Part shown: piece by piece, positions 21,031 through 30,931 of the stretch
Numbering within the stretch: position 1 is the first letter of the stretch
How the letters are laid out: each line of letters begins with the position of its first letter
Assembly: GCF_022549225.1 (NCBI RefSeq)
Contig: NZ_JAKZFD010000002.1
Location: forward strand, 1 to 64,000
Reading direction: 5' to 3'
Source: Pelomonas sp. CA6
GTDB taxonomy: Bacteria > Pseudomonadota > Gammaproteobacteria > Burkholderiales > Burkholderiaceae_C
Length of the DNA: 64,000 nucleotides
Made by a program: the position numbers and the translations under genes
Notes under the pieces: model-generated
What the model saw: only the letters and a program-made list of their open reading frames with translations
Told to the model about the DNA's origin: nothing
Database searches by the model: none

Positions 21031-21315
21031 ATGCACATGCTCTACAACTCGTCCAGCTACATCGTGCTGCAGTTCGATGTGCCCCTGCAGACGCAGAGCC
21101 ACGAACGGCACGAGGACGGGCCGGCGCTGCGCCGCGGCGGCTTCGAGATCGTCGACAAGTTCTCGCGCAAGGAAATCTTCATCGAGGGCGCGCTGGCGGA
21201 GCAATTCCAGGAAGGCGTCGCCGCGCTGATCGAGCAAGGCCCCGACGAAGAGGACCTGGACGACTTCATCGGCCGCTATGCCGACATGGGCCAGCAGCCC
21301 GTCGTGATGCACTGA
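21031..21315 (+). CDS. DUF3567 (BTH_I0359-type) small protein
   Basis: This 94-aa cytoplasmic protein begins MHMLYNSSSYIVLQFDV and has the acidic, conserved centre RGGFEIVDKFSRKEIFIEG. This is the DUF3567 family, restricted mainly to betaproteobacteria and of unknown function. AAAGGAG lies about 8 bases ahead of the ATG at 21031. The 200 bp upstream contain GC-rich hairpins but no gene. It appears to be transcribed alone. Confidence 0.88.
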   Translation: MHMLYNSSSYIVLQFDVPLQTQSHERHEDGPALRRGGFEIVDKFSRKEIFIEGALAEQFQEGVAALIEQGPDEEDLDDFIGRYADMGQQPVVMH

Positions 21316-21428
21316 GTCCGCACGCACCTCGCACGGCCGGACGCAGCCCCCACGTCGGCCGTGGCAGGGTGGCGTCCTGGTGAACGCCCGGCCGGGCGTG
21401 GAAAATCGCCAGGCTCCACCATCGTTCC

Positions 21429-21935
21429 ATGTCCGCCCGCGAACTGCCCTCCACCTTCAAGCTCGCCACGCTGTGGCTGCTCATCCTCACGCTGGGATTC
21501 CTGGGCTTCAAGGCCTGGGAGCACCAGCGTGCGCAGAGCCGCATCGAGATCGCCGGCGGCGAGATCGTGCTGCAGCGCGGCCCCGACGGCCATTTCCACT
21601 GGCGCGGCCAGCTGCGAGGGCCGCAGCACAGCCGCATGGTGGACTTCCTGGTCGACACCGGCGCCACCAGCACCGCGCTGCCCGAGGCGCTGGCGCGCGA
21701 GCTGGCGCTGGAGACCGAGGGCTTCGCACTGTCGCAGACCGCTGGCGGCACCGCGCAGGGCCGCATCGCACGCACCGATCTGCAGTTGCAGGGCGGCGTC
21801 AGCGCGCAGCGGCTGCGCGTGATGGTGCTGCCCCAGCTGGAATCGCCACTGCTGGGCATGGATGTGCTGTCGCGCCTGCGCTTCAGCCAGCAAGGCGGCG
21901 AACTGCGCATCCAGGCCCCGGTGACCACCCCATGA
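21429..21935 (+). CDS. Membrane-anchored retropepsin-like aspartic protease
   Basis: This 168-aa protein has one N-terminal membrane helix (about 10-28, LATLWLLILTLGFLGF) and a periplasmic retropepsin-like fold. The catalytic motif is FLVDTGATSTAL (Asp near residue 76), with a downstream LLGMDVLSRL corresponding to the hydrophobic-hydrophobic-Gly of the fold. This matches the TIGR02281 family of clan AA proteases, which work as dimers. Its stop overlaps the start of the next gene by 4 bases, so they form an operon. Confidence 0.9.
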   Translation: MSARELPSTFKLATLWLLILTLGFLGFKAWEHQRAQSRIEIAGGEIVLQRGPDGHFHWRGQLRGPQHSRMVDFLVDTGATSTALPEALARELALETEGFALSQTAGGTAQGRIARTDLQLQGGVSAQRLRVMVLPQLESPLLGMDVLSRLRFSQQGGELRIQAPVTTP

Positions 21936-22879
21936 CCCGCGCTCTTCGCCCCTGGCACCGGCTCGCCCGGCTGTTGCTGCTGCTCGCCCCGCTGCGGGCG
22001 GCGGCGCTGGAGCCGCCCGCGCCACCAGCCTGCCCCGCCGCGCCCGCGCCGCTGGCCGCCGCCCAGCTGGCCGAACAGGCCAGCGACCGCGGCATGCTGT
22101 GGCGGCTGCGCCGCGATGGCCGCGACTCCTATCTCTACGCCACGCTGCACCTGGGCCAGCCCGGATGGGCTTACCCCGGCCCACGGCTGCAGCAGGCGCT
22201 CGCGGGCGTGCGCCGCATCGCGCTGGAGCTGGACCCGCTGGACCCCGCCGCGCTGCAAATGCCGCCCACGCCGCCGCTACCCCTGGACGCGCCGCTGCGC
22301 CAGCGCCTGGCCGCGCAGGCGCGCGCGCAATGCCTGGACGCCGCGGCGCTGGAACGCCAGCATCCGCTGCTCGGCCTGAGCCTGCTGAGCCTGCTGGACG
22401 CGCGCCGCGACGGCATGGACGTGCTCTACGGCCAGGACCTGATGCTGGCCGTCTGGGCGCGCCAGCATGGCCTGCCGGTGCTGGCGCTGGAAAGCGCGGC
22501 GCTGCAGCTGCAGGCGCTGATCCCCGCCGATGCCGGGCTCGCCCGCGCCGAACTGGCGGAAGGCCTGGAAGCGCTGGAGCGTGGCCGCAACCGGCCGCAG
22601 ATGCGCACGCTGGCCGCGCTGTGGGCCGCCGGCGACCTGGCCGCGCTGCAGGACACCGGCCGCTGGTGCGACTGCGACCCCGAGGGCCCGACGCGCCAGA
22701 TGCTGGCGCGCCTCAATGACGAGCGCAACCCCGCGCTGGCGCGCCGCATCGCCGCGCTGCATGCCGAGGGGCCGCCGCTGCTGGCGGCCGTGGGCGCGCT
22801 GCACATGACCGGCCCGCAGGCCTTGCCGCGGCTGCTGCGCGAGCTGGGTTTCGAGGTCAGCGCCGTCCATCCGCGCTGA
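21932..22879 (+). CDS. TraB/GumN-family protein
   Basis: This 315-aa exported protein has a signal peptide (about 1-25, LARLLLLLAPLRAAA). The GumN/TraB fold follows: a first block LWRLRRDGRDSYLYATLHLG, a central LALESAALQLQ, and a terminal LLAAVGALHMTGPQALPRLL that carries the conserved G-x-x-H of the family. Such proteins are proposed metalloprotease-like enzymes but are not well characterised in bacteria. It overlaps the retropepsin-like gene by ATGA. Confidence 0.88.
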   Translation: MTRALRPWHRLARLLLLLAPLRAAALEPPAPPACPAAPAPLAAAQLAEQASDRGMLWRLRRDGRDSYLYATLHLGQPGWAYPGPRLQQALAGVRRIALELDPLDPAALQMPPTPPLPLDAPLRQRLAAQARAQCLDAAALERQHPLLGLSLLSLLDARRDGMDVLYGQDLMLAVWARQHGLPVLALESAALQLQALIPADAGLARAELAEGLEALERGRNRPQMRTLAALWAAGDLAALQDTGRWCDCDPEGPTRQMLARLNDERNPALARRIAALHAEGPPLLAAVGALHMTGPQALPRLLRELGFEVSAVHPR

Positions 22880-22946
22880 CCCGGGGATCGCGGGCGCCGT
22901 TCTGCGGCACACTGCCGCTCTCCGTCCTCTCGAGAGCCCGACACCC

Positions 22947-23624
22947 GTGGAAGCCCTGCCCTCGGTCCTGCAATCGCTGCTGCTGGTCCCGCTGACCCTG
23001 CTGCCCATCATCAACCCGCTGGGCGCCGCCCCTATCGTGCTGACCATGGCCGGCGGCCAGGAGCACATGCTGAAGAAGCTCTCGCGCCAGGTGGCGCTGA
23101 ACGGCTGGTTCGTGATCGTGGTCTCCATGCTGGTCGGCACCTATGTGCTGGACCTGTTCGGCATCTCGCTGCCCATCGTGCGCGTCGGTGGCGGGCTGCT
23201 GGTGGCCAGCAGCGCCTGGCAGATGCTCAGCAGCCAGGAGGCCGACGCGGTGCGCGCCGCGGTGCGCAACCAGTCCAGCCCCGACCTCGGCGAATCCGAG
23301 ATCGCGCGGCGCAGCTTCTTCCCGCTGACCTTTCCGCTGACCACCGGTCCCGGCTCCATCGCCGCCTGCATCGCGCTGGGCGCCCAGCTGCCGCGCAAAC
23401 CGCTGCTCTACGTGGCCGGCGCCGGCATCGCGGCGCTGGGCGCGGCGCTGACCGCGCTGGTGATCTACCTGGTGTTCCGCCATGCCGGCCGGCTGCTGAT
23501 GCGCCTGGGCAGCATCGGCACGCTGGTGATGATGCGCATGAGCGCCTTCATCCTGCTGTGCATCGGCATACAGATCCTGTGGACCGGCTGGAGCGAACTC
23601 AACGCCCTGCACGCAGGAGGCTGA
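22947..23624 (+). CDS. MarC-family integral membrane protein
   Basis: This 225-aa inner-membrane protein has about six membrane helices. Characteristic MarC family segments are LTLLPIINPLGAAPIVLTM, the VRVGGGLLVASSAWQML helix, and the FFPLTFPLTTGPGSIAACI loop. The family was once linked to multiple antibiotic resistance, but this was not confirmed and the function is unknown. The following gap of 63 bp leads to phaM. Confidence 0.93.
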   Translation: MEALPSVLQSLLLVPLTLLPIINPLGAAPIVLTMAGGQEHMLKKLSRQVALNGWFVIVVSMLVGTYVLDLFGISLPIVRVGGGLLVASSAWQMLSSQEADAVRAAVRNQSSPDLGESEIARRSFFPLTFPLTTGPGSIAACIALGAQLPRKPLLYVAGAGIAALGAALTALVIYLVFRHAGRLLMRLGSIGTLVMMRMSAFILLCIGIQILWTGWSELNALHAGG

Positions 23625-23687
23625 AGAAGCCGGCCGACACCCCCGCCCATTAACATCCGCACACTGGCAACGCGAACGGAGGGCCTC

Positions 23688-24377
23688 ATGGCCGACAGCA
23701 GCAGCTTCAGCAAATTCGTTCCCGGTTTCGACTTCCTGCAGGGCCTGGTGAAGAACGCCGGCGCCGCGCTGCCGGGCATAGGTCAGTGGGTGGCCCCGAC
23801 GCTGAACCCGCAGGAGCTGGAAAAGCGCATCGAGGAGCTGCGCACCGTGCAGTTCTGGCTGGAGCAGAACGCGCGCATGCTGGGCGCCACCATCCAGGCC
23901 CTGGAGGTGCAGCGCATGACCCTGTCCACGCTGCAGGCGATGAACGTGCCCATGGCCGACCTGAAGGACGTGCTCAAGCCCGCGGCCCCCGCGCCGGCGG
24001 CCACGGACGCCGGCAAGCCAGCGGGCCGCGCGTCACGCCCCGCCGCCGCCGACGCCAAGCAACCCGCGGCCGAAGCGGCCGCGCTGCCGGTGGACCCGAT
24101 GCAGTGGTGGTCCGCGCTCAGTCAGCAGTTCACCCAGCTGGCCACCACGGCGATGAAGGAAGGCGCCACCGACGCCGCGAAGAACCTCGCGGGTGCGATG
24201 GTCAAGCAAAGCTTCGATGCCGCCGGCGAAACCCTGCGCAAGGCCGCCGCCGTGCCCGGCGCGATGGCCGGCGCGGTGGCGGGCAGCGTGGCCAAGACCG
24301 TCGCCGGCGCGGCGGCCAAGCCGGCCGGCAAGACGACGGCGCGCCGTCCGGCCGCTTCCCGATCACGCAAGACCTGA
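23688..24377 (+). CDS. phaM: PhaM, polyhydroxybutyrate granule regulator
   Basis: This 229-aa protein matches PhaM: N-terminal FVPGFDFLQGLVKNAGAALP, then the conserved ELEKRIEELRTVQFWLEQNA with LEVQRMTLSTLQAMN. The end is rich in Ala, Lys and Arg (KPAGKTTARRPAASRSRKT), the DNA-binding tail. In Ralstonia eutropha PhaM binds PHB synthase, granules and DNA, activates PhaC and partitions granules to daughter cells. Its presence implies that the organism stores PHB. Confidence 0.9.
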   Translation: MADSSSFSKFVPGFDFLQGLVKNAGAALPGIGQWVAPTLNPQELEKRIEELRTVQFWLEQNARMLGATIQALEVQRMTLSTLQAMNVPMADLKDVLKPAAPAPAATDAGKPAGRASRPAAADAKQPAAEAAALPVDPMQWWSALSQQFTQLATTAMKEGATDAAKNLAGAMVKQSFDAAGETLRKAAAVPGAMAGAVAGSVAKTVAGAAAKPAGKTTARRPAASRSRKT

Positions 24378-24400
24378 CCCCCGGGCGCCGACCGGCCTCC

Positions 24401-25570
24401 ATGGCGCGCTTCATCCACGCCCACGCCACGCATCCGGACGCCTTCATGGCGCTGGCGCTGGCCGCGGCGCAAATCGACGCCCAGCTGGCCACGCCGCTGT
24501 GGGCGGAGGGCCCTCGGCCGACGCTGGGCTGGGTGTATTTCAGCGAGCTCTTCGCCGGACAGGCGCAGCCCCTGCTGGAGGAGCTGCGCCAGCGCTGGCC
24601 CGGGCTGGCCTGGGTGGGCTGTTCGGCCGTCGGGCTGTGCGCCACCGGCGTCGAGTATTTCGACGAGCCGGCGCTGGTGCTGCAGGTCTGCGACCTGCCG
24701 CGCGACCAGTGGCGGGTGTTCTCCGGCGTGCGGCCGCTGGGCCACTGGCCGGCCGCGACGCTGCAGCTGCACGCCGATGGCGGCACGCCGGAGCTGCAGG
24801 AGCTGATCACCGAACTGGCCGGGCGCAGCCAGGACCACTACCTGTTCGGCGGCCTGGTTTCCGGCCGCGAACAGACGCTGCAGCTGGCCGACGGCGTGTT
24901 CAGCGGCGGTTTCTCCGGGCTGGCGTTGGGGCCGCAGGTGGCGCTGGTCTCGCGCGTCAGCCAAGGCTGCCAGCCGCTGGGGCCGGAGCGCCGCATCAGC
25001 GCCTGCGAAGGCGGGCTGCTGCTGGAACTGGACGGCCGGCCGGCGCTGGACTGCCTGCTGGAAGACCTGGGACTGCCCGCGGCGAGCAACCAGGCCGCGC
25101 TGCGCGGCCTGCTGCCGCGCCTGCGCAACACGCTGGCGGGACTGCGCCACGAGCGCGAAGCGCGCCGGCCGGGCTATGGCGCCGAGATCCGCGTGCGCCA
25201 CCTGCTGGGCGTGGACCCGGCGCGGCGCGCGGTCGCGGTGGCCGAGCGGCTGGAGTCCGGCGATGCACTGAGCTTCTGCGTGCGCGATGCCGAGGCCGCG
25301 CGGCGCGACCTGCTGCGCATCTGCACCGAGATCCGCGCCGAGGCCGAGGACCGCGAGCAGCGCATGGCGGGCGCGCTGTACTTCAGCTGCGCCGGCCGCG
25401 GCGGCCCGCATTTCGGCGCGCCGTCGGCCGAGCTGCAATGGGTGCGCCACGCGTTGGGCGATCTGCCGCTGGCGGGCTTCTTCGCCGCCGGCGAGATCGC
25501 CCATGACAAGCTCTATGGCTACACCGGCGTGCTGACCGTGTTCCTGTCGCCGGCCGAGGGCGCGCGATGA
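24401..25570 (+). CDS. FIST sensory domain protein
   Basis: This 389-aa protein has an N-terminal FIST domain (about 20-210; WVGCSAVGLCATGVEYFD, HYLFGGLVSGREQ) and a FIST_C domain (about 220-365; EIRVRHLLGVDPARRAVAVA, ALYFSCAGRGGPHFG, AGFFAAGEIA). FIST domains are thought to bind small ligands, possibly amino acids, and are usually joined or close to signalling proteins. Here it starts 23 bp after phaM and its stop overlaps the start of the next LysR gene, so it may provide ligand input linked with that regulator. Confidence 0.88.
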   Translation: MARFIHAHATHPDAFMALALAAAQIDAQLATPLWAEGPRPTLGWVYFSELFAGQAQPLLEELRQRWPGLAWVGCSAVGLCATGVEYFDEPALVLQVCDLPRDQWRVFSGVRPLGHWPAATLQLHADGGTPELQELITELAGRSQDHYLFGGLVSGREQTLQLADGVFSGGFSGLALGPQVALVSRVSQGCQPLGPERRISACEGGLLLELDGRPALDCLLEDLGLPAASNQAALRGLLPRLRNTLAGLRHEREARRPGYGAEIRVRHLLGVDPARRAVAVAERLESGDALSFCVRDAEAARRDLLRICTEIRAEAEDREQRMAGALYFSCAGRGGPHFGAPSAELQWVRHALGDLPLAGFFAAGEIAHDKLYGYTGVLTVFLSPAEGAR

Positions 25571-26451
25571 GCCCCCCGCCGCGCATCCCGCCCATCCAGT
25601 GCCTGCTCGCGTTCGAGGCGGTCAGCCGGCTGCGCAGCGTGAACTTGGCGTCCGAGGAGCTGGCGGTCACGCCCAGCGCGGTCAGCCACCGCATCCGCCA
25701 GCTGGAGTCGCAGCTGGGGCTCAAGCTGTTCAAGCGCGACTTCAGCCTCACCGCCGACGGGCTGGCCTACCTGGGGCCGGTGCGCCAGGGGCTGAAGTCG
25801 CTGCAGCAGGTGCCCGGCCGGGCCGACCACGTCGAGCGCCCGGTGCGCCTGCGCCTGGCGGTCACGCCCACCTTCTCGCGCCAGATCCTGCTGCCGCGCC
25901 TGGCGCTGTTCCGCCACGCCTACCCGGACATCGAACTGGTGATGCAGGTCTCGGTGCCGCTGGGCGACCAGAAGCACGACGACGCCGACCTGGAGGTCCG
26001 CTACAGCCTCGGCCCGCTGCCCGGCATGGAATGCCGGCGCGTGCTCAGCGACGAGGTCACCCCGGTCTGCAGCCCCGAGTACCTGCATGAGTTCGGCCCC
26101 TTCGGCGAGTTCGACCGCGCCGAGGACATCGCCCGCGCACGCCTGATCCGCAGCCCGCTCGACCCCTGGAACACCTGGTTCCAGGCCCATGGCCTGCTGC
26201 TGTCCGAACCGCGCGAGGGCGCGCAGTTCAACGATGTGGGCCTGGTCGCCGATGCCGCCGCGGCCGGTTTCGGCGTGGCGTTGATGCGCATGAAGCTGGG
26301 GCTGATGTGGCTGGACTCGGGCCGGCTGCTGCGCCTGTCGCCGCGCACCGTGCCCTCGCCCTTCCATCACTGGCTGTGCTGGCGGCCCGGCACCCTGGAA
26401 CGCTGGGAGTGCGCCGCCTTCGTCGACTGGCTGGTGCGCGTGCTCGCCTGA
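25567..26451 (+). CDS. LysR-family regulator (GcvA-like)
   Basis: This 294-aa regulator has an N-terminal helix-turn-helix (about 10-65; SEELAVTPSAVSHRIRQLES) and a substrate-binding domain (about 90-290; LRLAVTPTFSRQILLPRL, then ADLEVRYSLGPLPGMECRRV) in the GcvA-like branch. Its ATG overlaps the FIST gene stop by 4 bases, and it lies 210 bp upstream of the permease-glcDEF operon in the same direction. It is therefore the leading candidate for that operon's regulator, perhaps acting at the nested dyad at 26601. Confidence 0.9.
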   Translation: MSPPPRIPPIQCLLAFEAVSRLRSVNLASEELAVTPSAVSHRIRQLESQLGLKLFKRDFSLTADGLAYLGPVRQGLKSLQQVPGRADHVERPVRLRLAVTPTFSRQILLPRLALFRHAYPDIELVMQVSVPLGDQKHDDADLEVRYSLGPLPGMECRRVLSDEVTPVCSPEYLHEFGPFGEFDRAEDIARARLIRSPLDPWNTWFQAHGLLLSEPREGAQFNDVGLVADAAAAGFGVALMRMKLGLMWLDSGRLLRLSPRTVPSPFHHWLCWRPGTLERWECAAFVDWLVRVLA

Positions 26452-26600
26452 GCCCGCCGCCGCGGACGCCTCCACGCCGCGGCTGTGCCGCCCTGCTCTC
26501 AGGGTTGACCCTGTGTCAGCCCTCCGGCTGAAAAATGCTCAATCGGGTTGTCGGGAAGTTTCACGCGCCCGATTCGTGCGAAATCCGACCATTGCGCCTC

Positions 26601-26640
26601 GCGCACGCACCGGACATCCGTTGTCCGCACGTTTGTGCGC
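26601..26640. promoter_or_regulatory. Nested inverted repeat before permease operon
   Basis: GCGCAC (26601-26606) pairs with GTGCGC (26635-26640), and inside it CGGACA (26611-26616) pairs with TGTCCG (26622-26627) around TCCGT. The element ends 21 bp before the permease start codon. It is either an operator or an RNA hairpin that can mask translation; the sequence does not decide which. Confidence 0.45.
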
Positions 26641-26661
26641 CATCGACAACAGGAGACAAGC

Positions 26662-28323
<1,662 letters not shown>

Positions 28324-28340
28324 CCCTAGACTAAGCGTCG

Positions 28341-29843
28341 ATGAACGCCTTTTCCGAGCTCCCCGCCGCCGCGCCCGGCGAGCGCGCCGCCGCCCAGGCC
28401 CGCCTGGTCGATGCGCTGCGCCCGCTGCTGCCGGCGCATGCGCTGCTGTGGCAGTCCGAGGACACCACGCCTTATGAATGCGACGGCCTCACCGCCTACC
28501 GCGAGCGTCCGCTGGCGGTGGCGCTGCCCGAAACCGAGGCCCAGGTGGCCGCGGTGCTGCAGGCCTGCCATCGCCTGGGCGTGCCGGTGGTGGCGCGCGG
28601 CGCCGGCACCGGGCTGTCCGGCGGCGCCATGCCCCACCCCATGGGCCTGACGCTGGCCCTGGCCAAGTTCAACCAGATCCTGGCCGTGGACCCGCTGGCG
28701 CGCACCGCGCGCGTGCAGTGCGGTGTGCGCAACCTTGCGATCTCCGAGGCCGCGGCGGCGCATGCGCTCTATTACGCGCCCGACCCCAGCAGCCAGATCG
28801 CCTGCACCATCGGCGGCAACGTCGCCGAGAACTCCGGCGGCGTGCACTGCCTGAAGTACGGGCTGACGCTGCACAACGTGCTGCGCGTGCGCGGCTTCAC
28901 GGTCGAGGGCGAGCCGGTGGAGTTCGGCGCCGAGGCGCTGGACGCGGCCGGGCTGGACCTGCTCAGCGTGGTCGTCGGCAGCGAAGGCATGCTGGCCGTG
29001 ATCACCGAGGTCACGGTCCGACTGACGCCCAAGCCCCTGCTGGCGCGCTGCATCATGGCCAGCTTCGACGACCTGCGCAAGGCCGGCGACGCGGTCGCGG
29101 CCATCATCGCCGCCGGCATCATCCCGGCCGGGCTGGAGATGATGGACAAGCCCATGACCGCGGCGGTGGAGGATTTCGTGCACGCCGGCTACGACCTGAC
29201 GGCCGAGGCCATCCTGCTGTGCGAAAGCGATGGCACGCCCGAGGAGGTGGCCGAGGAGATCGAGCGCATGAGCGCCGTGCTGCGCGACAGCGGCGCCACG
29301 CAGATCGCCGTCAGCGAGGACGAGGCGCAGCGCCTGCGCTTCTGGAGCGGGCGCAAGAACGCCTTCCCCGCGTCGGGTCGCATCAGCCCGGACTACATGT
29401 GCATGGACTCGACCATCCCGCGCAAGCGCCTGGCCGACATCCTGCTCGCGATCCAGCAGATGGAGCAGAAGTACGGGCTGCGCTGCGCCAATGTCTTCCA
29501 TGCCGGCGACGGCAACCTGCACCCGTTGATCCTCTTCGACGCCAACGACCCCGACCAGCTGCGCCGCTGCGAGCTTTTCGGCGCCGAGATCCTGGAAACC
29601 AGCGTGGAGATGGGGGGCACGGTGACCGGCGAGCACGGCGTGGGCGTGGAGAAGCTCAACAGCATGTGCGTGCAGTTCTCGCCCGAGGAGCGCGCGCAGA
29701 TGCTGGCGCTCAAGGCCGCGTTCGACCCCGCCGAGCTGCTCAACCCCGGCAAGGTCATCCCCACGCTGCACCGTTGCGCGGAGTACGGAAAGATGCATGT
29801 GAAGCGCGGCCTGCTGCCGTTCCCGGAACTGGAGCGCTTCTGA
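28341..29843 (+). CDS. glcD: Glycolate oxidase subunit GlcD
   Basis: This 500-aa FAD enzyme is the catalytic subunit that oxidises glycolate (or D-lactate) at the inner membrane face. The FAD-binding domain (about 55-230) shows VPVVARGAGTGLSGGAMP and GNVAENSGGVHCLKYG; the C-terminal oxidase cap ends with the conserved FHAGDGNLHPLILFD and GEHGVGVEK. Length is typical. The stop codon overlaps the start of glcE by one base, so the subunits are co-translated. No glcG or malate synthase gene is present nearby. Confidence 0.95.
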   Translation: MNAFSELPAAAPGERAAAQARLVDALRPLLPAHALLWQSEDTTPYECDGLTAYRERPLAVALPETEAQVAAVLQACHRLGVPVVARGAGTGLSGGAMPHPMGLTLALAKFNQILAVDPLARTARVQCGVRNLAISEAAAAHALYYAPDPSSQIACTIGGNVAENSGGVHCLKYGLTLHNVLRVRGFTVEGEPVEFGAEALDAAGLDLLSVVVGSEGMLAVITEVTVRLTPKPLLARCIMASFDDLRKAGDAVAAIIAAGIIPAGLEMMDKPMTAAVEDFVHAGYDLTAEAILLCESDGTPEEVAEEIERMSAVLRDSGATQIAVSEDEAQRLRFWSGRKNAFPASGRISPDYMCMDSTIPRKRLADILLAIQQMEQKYGLRCANVFHAGDGNLHPLILFDANDPDQLRRCELFGAEILETSVEMGGTVTGEHGVGVEKLNSMCVQFSPEERAQMLALKAAFDPAELLNPGKVIPTLHRCAEYGKMHVKRGLLPFPELERF

Positions 29844-30931
29844 TGTCTATCGCCTTCCTGCAGGACCGCATCCGCGAGGCCGGCGCGCGCGGCCAGTCCT
29901 TTGAAATCCTCGGCCATGGCAGCAAGCGCTTCTATGGCGGCACGCCGCGCGGCGAGCCCCTGTCCACGCTGGGCCTGGCCGGCGTGCGCGCCTACGAGCC
30001 CAGCGAGCTGGTCGTCACCGTCGGCGCCGGCACGCCGCTGGCCGAGCTGGAGGCGCTGCTCGCGACCCAGCAGCAGCACCTGGCCTTCGAGCCGCCGCGC
30101 CTGGGCGGCGCGACAGGCCACGGCACCGTGGGCGGCATGGTCGCGTCCGGGCTGTCCGGCCCGGCGCGCGCCACGGCCGGCTCGGTGCGCGACCATGTGC
30201 TGGGCGTGGCCCTGCTCAACGGCCGTGGCGAGCTGCTGCACTTCGGCGGCACGGTGATGAAGAACGTGGCCGGCTACGACCTCTCGCGCCTGATGGCGGG
30301 CAGCCTGGGCGTGCTGGGGCTGATCGTCGAGGTCTCGCTGAAGGTGCTGCCCCAGCCGGTGGCCACGCGCACGCTGCGCTTCGAGGCCACGCAGGAAGCG
30401 GCGCTGCAGCAGCTCAACCGCTGGGGCGGCCAGCCGCTGCCCATCTCCGCCAGCGCCTGGTGGGACGGCGCGCTCGTGCTGCGCCTGGCCGGCGCGCGCG
30501 CCGCGGTGGACGCCGCGACCCAGCGCCTGGGCGGCGACGCCATCCCCGACGAAATGGCCACGGCCTTCTGGCAAGGCCTGCGCGACCAGAGCGACGAGTT
30601 CTTCGCCGGCGCCCGCCGCGCCGTGGCCGGCGGCGCGCGGCTGTGGCGCATCAGCGTGCCCAGCACCGCGCCGGCGCTGGCGCTGCATGGCGAACAGCTG
30701 GTGGAATGGGGCGGCGCCCAGCGCTGGGTGGTGACGCCGATGGCGCCCGAGGCACTGCGGGGCGCCGTCGCCGCGGTCGGCGGCCATGTCACGCTGTTCG
30801 CCGCGCAGGACAAGAGTCCCGGCGCCTTCACCCCGCTCTCCGCCCCGCTGGCGCGCATCCACCGCGAACTGAAGACCCGCTTCGACCCGCAGGGCGTCTT
30901 CAACCCCGGCCGCCTCTATCCCGAGCTCTGA
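29843..30931 (+). CDS. glcE: Glycolate oxidase FAD-binding subunit GlcE
   Basis: This 362-aa protein keeps the FAD-binding PCMH domain (about 35-180; LVVTVGAGTPLAELEALLA, PPRLGGATGHGTVGGMVASG, VMKNVAGYDLSRLMAGSLG) but has a much shorter C-terminal half than GlcD, as is normal for GlcE. It forms the GlcDEF complex with its neighbours. The ATG shares one base with the glcD stop, and its own stop shares one base with the glcF start. Confidence 0.94.
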   Translation: MSIAFLQDRIREAGARGQSFEILGHGSKRFYGGTPRGEPLSTLGLAGVRAYEPSELVVTVGAGTPLAELEALLATQQQHLAFEPPRLGGATGHGTVGGMVASGLSGPARATAGSVRDHVLGVALLNGRGELLHFGGTVMKNVAGYDLSRLMAGSLGVLGLIVEVSLKVLPQPVATRTLRFEATQEAALQQLNRWGGQPLPISASAWWDGALVLRLAGARAAVDAATQRLGGDAIPDEMATAFWQGLRDQSDEFFAGARRAVAGGARLWRISVPSTAPALALHGEQLVEWGGAQRWVVTPMAPEALRGAVAAVGGHVTLFAAQDKSPGAFTPLSAPLARIHRELKTRFDPQGVFNPGRLYPEL

